IMG/VR virus record: IMGVR_UViG_3300042396_000233
Span: 1-56,290 of that record
Strand: one strand, 5' to 3'
Length of the DNA stretch: 56,290 nt
Source of the DNA: a virus
Shown: positions 26,747 through 36,109 of the stretch, in pieces
Position numbering within the stretch: the stretch's first letter is position 1
Layout: the number at the start of each line of letters is the position of its first letter
Notes under the pieces: generated by a model
What the model was told of the DNA's origin: nothing
The model's database searches: none
What the model saw: the letters and a program-made list of their open reading frames with translations, nothing else
Made by a program: the position numbers and the translations under genes

Positions 26747-27417
26747 TGATATATCTGTTTGAAATTTACGGATACAGACCTGGTGATGATAATCTAAGCG
26801 TTATTGATCGAGTAGATAAGATACAAGAAATTGAATGGTGGCCTTGGTGTAAGTTGATTGCCGTCTATAGCGCAAAAACGAATATGGCCAGCATAGAGCA
26901 TGTGTTTACTTCGAAGGCTCAGCTAGATGAATTCTTAGCAGCGGTCAATCATGACATAAATAGACCAGCTCCATGGACTGTCAATTATCAAAAGGCTGTA
27001 GAACTTACACCAAATACTTCTGATAAGACATTAACTGGAGACGTAGCGGATGGATTCACAGCTGGCTGTACACCTCCAAACTCAGCTGTAATGTCTAAAG
27101 AAGACTTTCTGTGTGCATTGGCAAAAGGTGTGACATCTTCTAATGACTTACCACGTTACGATGAAGACGCAAAAGCAGCACATTATCAGGGCTATTTTGT
27201 TGATAAGGAGCTCGGTATTGAGTTACAGTGGATTGATGCTATTTCAAGAACTGGTAGATTCAAAGACCCTGAGACATTCGAAGCTTGCCTGGAACTTCTG
27301 GTAAGGAACTACCTTGATAGGCTAGGCCGTAAAGATGACAAACTCCAAGAATTAAAGAAATCCCGCTGGTATCTAGATTACTGGATTTCTTATGTTGAAA
27401 ACAATTTGAAAAAGTAA
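26746..27417 (+). CDS. DUF3310 protein (T7 gp1.7 nucleotide-kinase-like C-terminus)
   Basis: 223 residues. Residues 146-215 carry the DUF3310 pattern: HYQGY, then IELQWIDAI, then FEACLELLVRNYLDRLGRK, then ELKKSRWYL. The family includes T7 gp1.7, a nucleotide kinase acting on dTMP/dGMP, and partners nucleotide metabolism genes in many phages. The N-terminal 130 residues are unlike gp1.7 and unassigned. It shares its first base with the last base of the SSB gene. Confidence 0.75.
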   Translation: MIYLFEIYGYRPGDDNLSVIDRVDKIQEIEWWPWCKLIAVYSAKTNMASIEHVFTSKAQLDEFLAAVNHDINRPAPWTVNYQKAVELTPNTSDKTLTGDVADGFTAGCTPPNSAVMSKEDFLCALAKGVTSSNDLPRYDEDAKAAHYQGYFVDKELGIELQWIDAISRTGRFKDPETFEACLELLVRNYLDRLGRKDDKLQELKKSRWYLDYWISYVENNLKK

Positions 27418-27433
27418 TAGCGAGGTGCCACGG

Positions 27434-29323
27434 ATGGCGCATTCTATGGATCTAATAATAGATACTGAATCAGACAATCTTGCATTAAAGGCAAGTAAGA
27501 TGTGGATATTAGTTGCAAAAGATAGACATGCTAATAATCTGCGAGTATTTGATAATAATGATGATAGTTGGAAGCCCCATCTCAGAGCTGCGAGCAGCAT
27601 ATCTTGTCACAATTTAATGGGACATGATTTACCACTATTATATAAGCTATTCAAATTCAGACCAAGCAAAACAACTGCGTTAAAGGACACTTTGTTATTT
27701 TCACAGATCTTGAACTATAGACGATTTGGTGACAAAGGACACTCAATCGAAGCTTGGGGTGATCATTTAGGGATGCCTAAACAAGAGCATGAAGATTGGA
27801 GTAAATACACTCCTGAGATGCGTAGTCGCTGTATAACTGATACTGAAATAAACGCTAAAGTTGATAAGATACTCATGGAAGAGTATGCCGTACTGTACCA
27901 TAAAAATCCCCTGATACGTACTCATTTAAAGGCCGAGCATGCAGTAGCAGAGTGGTGTGCCAAAGCGCGTATGCATGGTTGGCTATTCGATCGTGTAGCA
28001 GGAGAGGCTCTTTTATTAAAACTTAGCGCTGAATCGAAGGCGATCAAAGAGGAATTAGAACCTGTATTAGGTGTTCGATTCAAGAATAAAGATCCTAAAG
28101 ACGATTCCAAAAAGCCAAAATGGTTAAAAACAGGTGAGTACGACTCTCATACAGCTAAGTGGTTTAGAGTTGATCCCTGGTCTGGTGCGATAGGAGAAGA
28201 ACGTTTAGTAGAAGGCCCATACTGTCGTGTTGAGTTAGTAGAATTGAAATTGAGCTCCCCCGCAGATGTAAAAATATTCCTATTTCGTAATGGTTGGGTT
28301 CCCACTGAATGGAATACAAAGAGAGAAGCTAATGGTAAATCTGTAAATACATCTCCTAAAATAACCGATGAAAGTTTAGAGATGCTAGGTGGCCATGGTC
28401 AGTTGTACAGAAGATACTCAACTACTAATTCACGACTTGCTATTCTTACTGGTTGGTTAGAGGCGTTAGATGAAAAAGATTATCTACATGGCGAAGTGTT
28501 CACGATTGGCACTCCTAGTTTCCGTGTTAGACATAAATTGATAGCTAATATCCCCTCTGGAGAAATCACTGGTGACGGTGAATCTGTTTCTTTGTGGGGT
28601 CCTGAAATAAGACGCTTGTTCACTTGTCCTGAAGGTTGGAAGATAATCGGTGCCGACTCAGCTGGAAACCAAGCCAGAGGTCTAGCATTCTACCTAAAGA
28701 ATGATGAATTCACACATGAATTACTGAATGGGGATATTCATACATTCAATGCTAAGGCTCTTACAAATGCTTTGTTAAAGATGGGTATTGATCATCAAGT
28801 ACCACGTTCTGTTGCTAAAAGGGTTTTGTATGCTTTCTTATTTGGTGCTTCTGGTAAAAAACTTTGGTCTTACATATTTGGATCGTTTAATGCAAAACAA
28901 GGTAATGTACTTAAAGTTGAATTTACAAAAGCTGTTCCAGGGTTTGAAACGTTAGTCAATAAATTAATGTCCACCTATAATTACACTAAACAATTTGGGG
29001 AGCCATATGTACCATCAATAAGTGGTGCTCCGGTTTACGTAGATAGTCCTCATAAACTACTAGTATACTTGTTACAATCTTTGGAGAAAATAACTTGTAG
29101 TCTAGCCTTGATGCTATTAATGGAGTACTTAGATACAGCAAAGATAGAATATGTACCTTTGATAATGTATCACGATGAGGTTCAATTTATGGTGAAAGAA
29201 GCTGATGCAGAAGAAGCTGCTAGGTTAGCTAAACTTGCATTCAAAGAAGGCCCTAAATTAGTAGGTGTGGATATCATGGATGGTGATTCTAAAATTGGTA
29301 ATAATTGGCAGGAGACTCACTAA
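27434..29323 (+). CDS. DNA polymerase, family A (T7 gp5-like)
   Basis: 629 residues from ATG 27434, chosen because GAGGTG lies 7-12 bases upstream. The 3'-5' exonuclease starts with DTES (Asp10, Glu12) and includes SCHNLMGHDLPLL and the T7-like SIEAWGDHLGMPKQEHEDW. The polymerase part has motif A with Asp408 (GADSAGNQARGLAFYL), motif B from about residue 458 (RSVAKRVLYAFLFGASG) and motif C HDE at 580-582. It is about 75 residues shorter than T7 gp5. It replicates the genome with the SSB and primase-helicase encoded nearby. Its TAA overlaps the next ATG. Confidence 0.95.
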   Translation: MAHSMDLIIDTESDNLALKASKMWILVAKDRHANNLRVFDNNDDSWKPHLRAASSISCHNLMGHDLPLLYKLFKFRPSKTTALKDTLLFSQILNYRRFGDKGHSIEAWGDHLGMPKQEHEDWSKYTPEMRSRCITDTEINAKVDKILMEEYAVLYHKNPLIRTHLKAEHAVAEWCAKARMHGWLFDRVAGEALLLKLSAESKAIKEELEPVLGVRFKNKDPKDDSKKPKWLKTGEYDSHTAKWFRVDPWSGAIGEERLVEGPYCRVELVELKLSSPADVKIFLFRNGWVPTEWNTKREANGKSVNTSPKITDESLEMLGGHGQLYRRYSTTNSRLAILTGWLEALDEKDYLHGEVFTIGTPSFRVRHKLIANIPSGEITGDGESVSLWGPEIRRLFTCPEGWKIIGADSAGNQARGLAFYLKNDEFTHELLNGDIHTFNAKALTNALLKMGIDHQVPRSVAKRVLYAFLFGASGKKLWSYIFGSFNAKQGNVLKVEFTKAVPGFETLVNKLMSTYNYTKQFGEPYVPSISGAPVYVDSPHKLLVYLLQSLEKITCSLALMLLMEYLDTAKIEYVPLIMYHDEVQFMVKEADAEEAARLAKLAFKEGPKLVGVDIMDGDSKIGNNWQETH

Positions 29324-29724
29324 TGAGTGAATATCAATGGCATAAAGGCTCAATTGTATTTGAAAATGATAAATCGTATAAGATACTATTGCCAGATGGT
29401 AATTTTATCTGGATGGTAAAGTATCTTGTACCAGAGCACACTGAAGATAGCGTACTCATAAAGGAGTCTACGTATCAAAGAGCCTTGGATGAGCTACCAC
29501 CATCCGATGAAATTACGGCAATACTCCAAAATAAAAATGCGTTCTTGGTTAATTTTGCACCAAACTTCATTAGACATCTGATAGTAGAGGTGATATCCCA
29601 AAAAGGTTACGTATTTGTGAAATTGAAATCCAAATACTCAGTGTTCATTAAAGTCCCACTTATTGATGTACAAGAGTGGGTTAAGCTGTTTAAGAAGACA
29701 GCTAAAAATGGTTCTAAATATTGA
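29323..29724 (+). CDS. Unknown protein
   Basis: 133 residues from ATG 29323 in a TAATG overlap with the DNA polymerase stop. The N-terminal half is beta-rich, and no motif is recognised. Tight coupling between polymerase and MazG-like genes suggests an accessory role in replication. Confidence 0.6.
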   Translation: MSEYQWHKGSIVFENDKSYKILLPDGNFIWMVKYLVPEHTEDSVLIKESTYQRALDELPPSDEITAILQNKNAFLVNFAPNFIRHLIVEVISQKGYVFVKLKSKYSVFIKVPLIDVQEWVKLFKKTAKNGSKY

Positions 29725-29731
29725 GGAAATT

Positions 29732-30043
29732 ATGACAGAAGAGCAATACGTGCTAACAAAGACAGCTGAAGAGCTCGGGGAGCTTGCAGAGGCTTGTCTC
29801 AGAGCCCAAAAAACTTTATTAAAAACTGTATATTTTGGTTGGAGTGAAATATCTCCAAAGACCTTGAAAACTAATTATGAAGCAGTATCTGAAGAATTAT
29901 CAGATGTATATTTATGGGTTGGTAATATTGAGAGTTCTATAGGAATTGACCTGTTACCAAAGGCTGAATATGTTAGGGGTAAACTTCAGACATATTCAAA
30001 ATATCTAGAAATCGCAATCGAGAATGGTCGTGTCAATCGCTGA
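29732..30043 (+). CDS. MazG-like all-alpha NTP pyrophosphatase
   Basis: 103 residues from ATG 29732, with TGAGGAAA upstream. The metal-binding pattern is visible: LTKTAEELGELAEA (ExxE) followed about 35 residues later by SEELSDVYLWV (ExxD). MazG-type enzymes hydrolyse dNTPs or alarmones; phage copies are thought to adjust the nucleotide pool or stress signalling. It lies among nucleotide and replication genes and overlaps the exonuclease start by 20 bases. Confidence 0.75.
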   Translation: MTEEQYVLTKTAEELGELAEACLRAQKTLLKTVYFGWSEISPKTLKTNYEAVSEELSDVYLWVGNIESSIGIDLLPKAEYVRGKLQTYSKYLEIAIENGRVNR

Positions 30044-30881
30044 TACTGTAGTAATATTTGATGGTGACATGGTATTGCATGAGGGCTCTCGTAGAATTCT
30101 AAAACCGATATATGAAGTTAAGAAGAAAGAGTTGGCAGAAGCAACAGGAGTAGATGTTTCAGAGATAGCACTCGAAGATATATCTTTTGACTATGATGAG
30201 GTGCATTCTTTCATAAGAAAATCTGCAAAATCTGTAATGGATTTGGTTACAGAGATATGTGAGACATACTTTACAGATGAGTATTTATTTGCCGTAAAGT
30301 CTTCCACTAACTTTAGATCAGAAATCTTTCCTGATTATAAACTCGCTAGACAAGATAGAAGCCCTGATCGCTATCAATGGGTCGCAATGCTAACTGAATA
30401 CATGGAACAAGAGTTTCCTGAATTCATGGTAAAGGCAGATTGGATGGAAGCAGATGATCTAGTACGAATATGGGCAGAGCAGTGTCGTGCTATTGGAAAG
30501 CCTTTTGTTGTATGTTCAGGCGATAAAGATCTCAACTGCATAGAAGGTCGACATCATAATCCTATAAAAGGCACTAGATATACTATTAGTCGTGAAGAGG
30601 CTTTGGATCTGTATTATGGTCAAATGCTACAGGGTGACTTAGTGGATCACATTCCCGGATTGCCCGGTATCGGCCCAAAGACAGCTGATAAGCTAATAAA
30701 GAGTGTACCTCTTGGAAATGAAGCTGCCATGCAAGAGTTAGTTGTTAGCATGTATATCGATAAGTATAAGAATTTGTGGGCGGAGTACTTGCTATCAAAT
30801 GCGAAATTGCTACACATACTACGACACCCTTCTGATTTCTTTTCTTTTGATGAGTGGCCTGTAGCAAAGGAGATGCGATGA
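30024..30881 (+). CDS. 5'-3' exonuclease (T7 gp6 / FEN-like)
   Basis: 285 residues. Flap-endonuclease acidic ligands are visible: Asp13 and Asp15 (IFDGDM), EADD at 142-145, SGDKDL (Asp167, Asp169), and GDLVDHIPGLPGIGPKTAD (Asp205, Asp208) with the helix-hairpin-helix. A positively charged FPDYKLARQDRS matches the substrate helix. T7 gp6 removes RNA primers and degrades host DNA, and this would be its counterpart. The gene overlaps its upstream neighbour and its TGA overlaps the next ATG. Confidence 0.92.
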   Translation: MVVSIADTVVIFDGDMVLHEGSRRILKPIYEVKKKELAEATGVDVSEIALEDISFDYDEVHSFIRKSAKSVMDLVTEICETYFTDEYLFAVKSSTNFRSEIFPDYKLARQDRSPDRYQWVAMLTEYMEQEFPEFMVKADWMEADDLVRIWAEQCRAIGKPFVVCSGDKDLNCIEGRHHNPIKGTRYTISREEALDLYYGQMLQGDLVDHIPGLPGIGPKTADKLIKSVPLGNEAAMQELVVSMYIDKYKNLWAEYLLSNAKLLHILRHPSDFFSFDEWPVAKEMR

Positions 30882-31330
30882 ATAATGGTGTATGGAAATA
30901 CGACCGCCAAATGGGACAAAAACCTTATCTAGGCTTTGTATACATAGTGCATGATAAGTGGGCTAAACGGTACTACATTGGTAAGAAGTCCTATAAAGTT
31001 AAAAGAGGCTTGAAGAAGGGAGAAGAATCTGATTGGAGGACTTATAAGACTTCTTGTAAAGAGTTGAAGGATCATCTGGCAATCAGACCTGCTTCTGAAT
31101 TTGACTTCATTGTCTTAGGCGAATGTACTACATTGGGCGGGCTAGCATGGGCTGAGACTTTTCTTCAAACACTCTCTTGTGTACCGTTATCAAATGAATT
31201 TTATAACACAAGGATTGAGAGTATAACTTTCAAAGTAAATGAGGAGATTAATAAGGTTATTGTGAAAAATTGGAATAGCTTTTGGAAAGCGATTGGCAAA
31301 CATGAGCACTTATTGATATGGGAACGATAG
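30878..31330 (+). CDS. GIY-YIG-like nuclease
   Basis: 150 residues from ATG 30878. The core reads GFVYIVHDKWAKRYYIGKKS, a diverged GIY-YIG pair, followed by a SDWRTYKTSCKEL element like the W-x-x-Y segment after YIG in phage GIY-YIG proteins. A late Glu (WAETFLQTL) could be the metal ligand. The gene lies between exonuclease and primase-helicase where T7-like phages usually keep a junction resolvase, so it may serve as resolvase or be a free-standing homing endonuclease. It overlaps the primase gene by 13 bases. Confidence 0.65.
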   Translation: MNNGVWKYDRQMGQKPYLGFVYIVHDKWAKRYYIGKKSYKVKRGLKKGEESDWRTYKTSCKELKDHLAIRPASEFDFIVLGECTTLGGLAWAETFLQTLSCVPLSNEFYNTRIESITFKVNEEINKVIVKNWNSFWKAIGKHEHLLIWER

Positions 31331-33945
31331 TTGTAGCTGATCAACCTTGTCCCAAGTGTGATAGTAAGCAAGGCTGGAAGATATACGATGACGGCTCTGC
31401 TTATTGTTACGCTGCGGATTGTGGTCATTATGAGAGACCTGGTCACTTTGATTTAGATGGAAATGTTAGAGATAAAACTGGAGATGCTCCCAGAGCCCCT
31501 GTAAGTCCTAAGGAGTTACGGCCACCGTTCAATCCCGATGCATTCAAATCGCATGCCATTAGAGATCGGAAGATATCAAAAGAAGTTGCCGCATTTTATA
31601 AGGTGACTTTGGCATTTAATGAAGATGGCGATATTACTCATCATCATTATCCGTATGCGTTAGATACATGCTTTAAGGTGAGACGTGTAGCTGATAAGAA
31701 TTTTTATTGGGCAAATGGTAAATCATCTAATTTATTTGGAATTGATCGATTTCAACCTGGTGGAAAACGTCTAGTAATCACAGAAGGTGAAATAGATTGT
31801 CTTAGTGTAGCTCAAGCATCTTTCGAGCATTACAATAAATTCTATCCTGTAGTTGCCCTATCATCCTCCTCGATTGCTCACAAATCTTCAATGGCTCATC
31901 GAGAATTCATACGATCATTCGATGAAGTTGTAATAATGATGGATGAAGATGAGGCTGGTGCAGAGGCTGTTTCAGAACTGCTGAAGGTTATTGGGTATGA
32001 CAAAGCAAGAAAAGTAAAGTTACCGCTTAATGATGCGTCAGATGTATTGCGAAATTTGGGTGCCAAAGCTCTTATGCAGTCTGTATTTGATGCTGCTAGA
32101 ATAACTCCTGCTGGCATTTTAACAGGTGATCAGGTATGGAAGCAGCTAGTCGAATACAACTCCCGAAAATCTATACCGTATCCACCATGTATCGGAGGTG
32201 TTAACGCTAAGACCAAAGGGAAGCGTGGTGGTGAGATTGCGCTGTTTATATCAGGAACCAGTACAGGTAAGAGTACGGTATTGAGAGAAGACTTAATACA
32301 TACTTTGGAAATCACTGATGATATGGTCGGTGTAGTTTCTCTGGAAGAAGCTCCAGCTGAGACTGGTAGGAAATTGGCTGGCATGGCCATCAATCGAAAT
32401 CCTGCTTATGAGGAAATACCGATCGAAGATCTTAAACAAGGTTTTGATGAACTTTGGAAAGATGACCGGATTGTCTTATTGGATCATCAAGGCTCTATTG
32501 ATGATGAAGGTATTGTAGACAAACTAGAGTATATGATATTGTTAGGTTGTAAACATATATACTTGGATCATATTACGATACTTGTATCTGAAGGTGCAGG
32601 CGATCTTACCGGTAATGAAGCCATTGATAAAGTAATGAATGACTTATTACGTCTCGTGAAGAAATATCCAGAAGTTTGGATAGGACTTATATCGCATTTA
32701 CGCAAAGCCTCATTTGGTGGTAAATCATTTGAAGAGGGTCGGATGCCTTCCTTAGATGACATAAAAGGTTGTTTAGCGCTTAATACCAAGGTATTGTTAT
32801 ACAATGGAAGCAAGATTCCTGTACAGGATGTAGATGTTGGAATGCAACTAATGGGTGACGATGGTACTCCTAGAAATGTATTAAGACTCGCTAGAGGGGA
32901 GCAGCAGATGTATAGGATTAGTATGAAGACTTCTAAAGATTCTTTTATATGTAATGAAGATCATGTGCTGACGCTTTCACACAACAACCGTATCTTTGAT
33001 ATTTCTGTAAAGGAGTTCTTAGAAAAATCTGCCAACTACCAAGAACGTTGTAAGATGCATTATTCCTCTGGATATGAGTTACCTAAAAGAGAATTGTTAA
33101 TTCCACCATATGCATTCGGAGCATGGCTTGGTGATGGCTCAAAATCCGCATTTAGGATCATGGATGCAAGTGAGCTGGGCATTGCACAAAGGGTTGCTGA
33201 TGAAATTGAGGCTAAGATTTCCTGGCCTAATAACCGTAAAAGAGAGTATGTCAACTTCATAACGAATGAAAAAGGAGAGATGTTGGAGAAGTTAAGAAGT
33301 CTTAACGTGTTGAATAACAAACATATTCCTGTGCAGTATCGTTATAGCTCTATCGAAGATCGCTTACAACTGTTAGCTGGACTACTAGACACTGACGGTT
33401 CTTACTCTAATAGAGACGAGAATTTTTACTTTTACCAAAAAGATTACAAACTTGCAAGTGATGTTCGTGATATCGCTAGGTCCTTAGGTTTGTATAGCAA
33501 CTTACGTGCTCAGACTATAAAGGGTGCTTATAGTTCAAATGGCACTATTATCTATCAAGTTATGATATCTGGTAATATTTCAAAAATACCTTGTCAAAAG
33601 TCTAATAAGGTTCTGAGAGCATGTGATGCGTTGAAACGAGGCATAATTGTAGAGAAGCTAGATAAACAGCCTTACTATGGTTTTGTACTCGATGGTAATT
33701 CCCGTTTTCTACTAGGTAATCATATAATAACTCACAACTCAGGCTCAATCAAGCAAATCTCATTTGATGTTATCGGATTTGCTAGAAACTTAATGGCTGA
33801 GACTGTTGAAGAAAAGAACACAATGCAATTTTCAGTATTAAAATGTAGATATACTGGCTTAACTGGAATGGCTGGAGCTGCAACTTATAAAATAGCTACT
33901 GGTCGATTATACCCAGTGGATACCCAAGTAACTTCATTTGATTAG
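31318..33945 (+). CDS. Primase-helicase (T7 gp4-like) containing an intein
   Basis: 875-residue precursor; 552 residues remain after removal of the intein at residues 485-807. A zinc-binding motif (Cys11, Cys14, Cys30, Cys35) opens the primase, followed by a TOPRIM domain with Glu156 (VITEGEIDCLS) and an acidic loop MMDEDEAG. The helicase half has Walker A GTSTGKST (313-320), Walker B YLDHITILV and motif IGLISHLRK. After splicing, DDIKG joins SGSIKQISFD, equal to DLRGSGALRQLSD in T7 gp4. It unwinds DNA and makes primers for the T7-like polymerase. Confidence 0.95.
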   Translation: MGTIVVADQPCPKCDSKQGWKIYDDGSAYCYAADCGHYERPGHFDLDGNVRDKTGDAPRAPVSPKELRPPFNPDAFKSHAIRDRKISKEVAAFYKVTLAFNEDGDITHHHYPYALDTCFKVRRVADKNFYWANGKSSNLFGIDRFQPGGKRLVITEGEIDCLSVAQASFEHYNKFYPVVALSSSSIAHKSSMAHREFIRSFDEVVIMMDEDEAGAEAVSELLKVIGYDKARKVKLPLNDASDVLRNLGAKALMQSVFDAARITPAGILTGDQVWKQLVEYNSRKSIPYPPCIGGVNAKTKGKRGGEIALFISGTSTGKSTVLREDLIHTLEITDDMVGVVSLEEAPAETGRKLAGMAINRNPAYEEIPIEDLKQGFDELWKDDRIVLLDHQGSIDDEGIVDKLEYMILLGCKHIYLDHITILVSEGAGDLTGNEAIDKVMNDLLRLVKKYPEVWIGLISHLRKASFGGKSFEEGRMPSLDDIKGCLALNTKVLLYNGSKIPVQDVDVGMQLMGDDGTPRNVLRLARGEQQMYRISMKTSKDSFICNEDHVLTLSHNNRIFDISVKEFLEKSANYQERCKMHYSSGYELPKRELLIPPYAFGAWLGDGSKSAFRIMDASELGIAQRVADEIEAKISWPNNRKREYVNFITNEKGEMLEKLRSLNVLNNKHIPVQYRYSSIEDRLQLLAGLLDTDGSYSNRDENFYFYQKDYKLASDVRDIARSLGLYSNLRAQTIKGAYSSNGTIIYQVMISGNISKIPCQKSNKVLRACDALKRGIIVEKLDKQPYYGFVLDGNSRFLLGNHIITHNSGSIKQISFDVIGFARNLMAETVEEKNTMQFSVLKCRYTGLTGMAGAATYKIATGRLYPVDTQVTSFD
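32770..33738 (+). mobile_element. LAGLIDADG intein inside the helicase domain
   Basis: 323 residues. It starts with Cys1 (CLALNTKVLLYNGS), has a block-B-like NEDHVLTLS, and ends VLDGNSRFLLGNHIITHN followed by Ser as the +1 extein residue. Two dodecapeptide motifs, YAFGAWLGDGS and LLAGLLDTDGS, indicate a complete LAGLIDADG endonuclease able to drive homing. Boundaries are fixed by restoring the continuous T7-like helicase motif. Confidence 0.95.
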
Positions 33946-33953
33946 GAGGATTC

Positions 33954-34196
33954 ATGTCTACCAATAAATACTATGTACTAGCTGAAAGAGAAGGTATAAT
34001 CTTTGACTCTGCTAATACTTTTGCAGATGCCCTCGATATAGCAAAGGAAGCCGCCGCTACAGAACAGATGAGAGGCAAATGTGTTCAAATAGCGAAGGTT
34101 GTAGAAAGTATTGTGTGTGAAAATAGCTTCAAGCGTATTCCAGCAAGCTTGTCAGATACGCCTGATAGCTTACATTCACTGACTGATACGGATTAA
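33954..34196 (+). CDS. Unknown small protein
   Basis: 80 residues with TTAGGAGGATTC upstream, a strong ribosome-binding site. The layout is two strands, then a helix, then a flexible Ser/Asp-rich tail. No recognised domain. It follows the primase-helicase by 8 bases in the same operon. Confidence 0.6.
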   Translation: MSTNKYYVLAEREGIIFDSANTFADALDIAKEAAATEQMRGKCVQIAKVVESIVCENSFKRIPASLSDTPDSLHSLTDTD

Positions 34197-34200
34197 TCTA

Positions 34201-34371
34201 GTGGATGTACTCATTTCGGGCACATTGTTCTTTCTAGTATACATCAACTTCGGAAGAGGTATTGGCGAAGATTTCTTCAAGATCTCTAAACGCTATGGAA
34301 AATTTGCAAGACTTATATGGATATTGTTTTGGCCCTTAGTGTTGTTGGCACTAGCGGTGTGTTACCTGTGA
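34201..34371 (+). CDS. Small membrane protein (56 aa), GTG start
   Basis: GTG at 34201, only 4 bases after the previous stop. Two hydrophobic segments, LISGTLFFLVYIN and LIWILFWPLVLLALAVCYL, flank a basic loop (ISKRYGKFAR). No clear ribosome-binding site, so translation would rely on coupling. It fills an otherwise empty 197-base gap. Confidence 0.45.
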   Translation: MDVLISGTLFFLVYINFGRGIGEDFFKISKRYGKFARLIWILFWPLVLLALAVCYL

Positions 34372-34393
34372 AATATATAATTCAAGATTAGAA

Positions 34394-34687
34394 ATGGAAA
34401 TAAGAAAATTAACTGTAGAGTTTGAAATCCTTATGTTGACAGTTGATAATTTTGACCAAATGGTCAGTTTCGTTAACGGATCGATAAAAGGTACTAGGTT
34501 GCCTCCTATAAAACGTGAGATAGAGTATCGTGGGTTGAATGATGAAGAATGTCGCATATGTGTAGGTGATGTTGCTTTTAAATCACGACTCGGCATATTT
34601 CACACTTCCACACATGCCTTGCTGTATACTCTAGGCATGCCAGAATTTAACGATCTTATATATGCTAATAAATCTACAAGGATTTAA
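34394..34687 (+). CDS. Unknown protein, first of a tandem related pair
   Basis: 97 residues. The C-terminal half (GDVAFKSRLGIFHTSTHALL) resembles GDWLLKTELGVFHMTDDSIM of the next gene. No named domain. The 26-base overlap with the next gene argues for coordinated expression. Confidence 0.55.
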   Translation: MEIRKLTVEFEILMLTVDNFDQMVSFVNGSIKGTRLPPIKREIEYRGLNDEECRICVGDVAFKSRLGIFHTSTHALLYTLGMPEFNDLIYANKSTRI

Positions 34688-34964
34688 GCTGACAAATGAA
34701 AGTCGACACGAAGCTGCTGCTTTTAGTAATGGTATTTGTAGCTGGTACAAAGGTAATGCAGCAATAATATATGGCAAGTCAGATTCAGAAATTGCATATA
34801 TAGGTGATTGGTTATTGAAAACAGAATTAGGTGTATTCCATATGACAGATGATAGTATAATGAATGCCCTGGGTTTGCAGTGGGATTTGCAATCCGGTCC
34901 AACAACCATGGATGAAATACAATTGCTAATGAAAGAAAAGGTATTGAATGCAACTAACTATTAA
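34662..34964 (+). CDS. Unknown protein, second of a tandem related pair
   Basis: 100 residues, from ATG 34662 within the end of the previous gene. The central GDWLLKTELGVFHMTDDSIM matches the preceding protein in spacing (GD, K, LG-F-H), suggesting duplication. The last 17 bases overlap the ribonucleotide reductase start. Confidence 0.55.
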   Translation: MLINLQGFKLTNESRHEAAAFSNGICSWYKGNAAIIYGKSDSEIAYIGDWLLKTELGVFHMTDDSIMNALGLQWDLQSGPTTMDEIQLLMKEKVLNATNY

Positions 34965-35986
34965 CGATTTGCCAAAAATTGAGACTCCGTGGTCTACTGT
35001 CGGTTACCTTACCTACAAGCGAACATATAGTCGCAAAATGGAAAACGGTCAGCAAGAAGAATGGCCGGATACGATATTACGGATAATAAACGCCTCTGAA
35101 ACCCAGCTAGGCGGTGTCTTCTCGAAAGATGAAGCAATAAGGTTAGCAGAATATATGCTACAGCTAAAAGCATTTCCTGCTGGCAGATTCTTGTGGCAAT
35201 TAGGAACTCCTACAGTTGATCGTTTAGGATTATCTTCTTTGCAAAACTGCGCGTTTAAGGTGATAGACAGCCCTGTCAGACCTTTCTGTTGGGCCATGGA
35301 TATGCTAGGATTAGGCTGCGGTGTAGGTTTTAGCATTCAACGACAATATGTTGAAAAGCTACCTCCTGTTAAATCTTGGTTTAAACCCCCTACACGAGTT
35401 GATCACGGTGGTGCTGATTTCATCATACCAGACTCGCGTGAGGGTTGGGTAAGGTTCTTAGGTAAGACCCTGAAAGCAGCTTTCTTGAGTGATTCTGCTG
35501 AGAAGGGAACCTTTACGTACTCAACACAAGCTATACGTGGTAAAGGTACACCAATCAAAGGATTTGGCGGGGTGGCTTCTGGGCCTGAAGATTTATGCAG
35601 AGGTCTTCAGCAAATTTCAGAAGTCTTGATGAAACGTCGCGGTCGTAGTGTAAGGCCTATCGATTGTTTGGATGTCATGAATATCATTGCTGCAATAATA
35701 GTTGCAGGCAACGTTAGGCGATCTGCTTTGTTGTGCATTGGTGATCCTGATGATATTGAATATTTGTTGGCCAAACGTTGGGACTTAGGCAATATTCCAC
35801 CTTGGCGCGCTATGAGTAATAACAGTGTTGCTTGTAGCGATCTAGAGGATTTGCACGAATACTTCTGGGAAGGCTATAAAGGCAATGGAGAGTGTTATGG
35901 TCTGATAAACCCAGAACTCTCTAGAAAAGTTGGTAGATTAGGTGATACTAGATATCCTGATCCAAAAGTAGTTGGATATAATCCGT
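34948..35986 (+). CDS. Class II (adenosylcobalamin-dependent) ribonucleotide reductase, exon 1
   Basis: 346 residues plus the first base of codon 347. The spliced protein (34948-35986 joined to 36706-37595) has 642 residues. Features of the monomeric B12-dependent class are LGTPTVDRLGLSSLQNC with Cys101, LGLGCGVGFSIQR and AGNVRRSALLCIGD. It reduces ribonucleotides to deoxyribonucleotides for phage DNA synthesis. Only this single subunit is present, agreeing with the cobalamin-dependent class, so the host must supply adenosylcobalamin. The unspliced frame would end in YNPFH and a stop inside the intron. Confidence 0.9.
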
Positions 35987-36109
35987 TTCACTAGCAGGCG
36001 GATTTAAAATGACGTGAATTCGGGGAACACCTCACGTAGGCAATCCCGAGCTAAGCTAGACCCGCCAAGTTGTATATTAACTGACATGACTACTAGAGGA
36101 GTGTCATAA

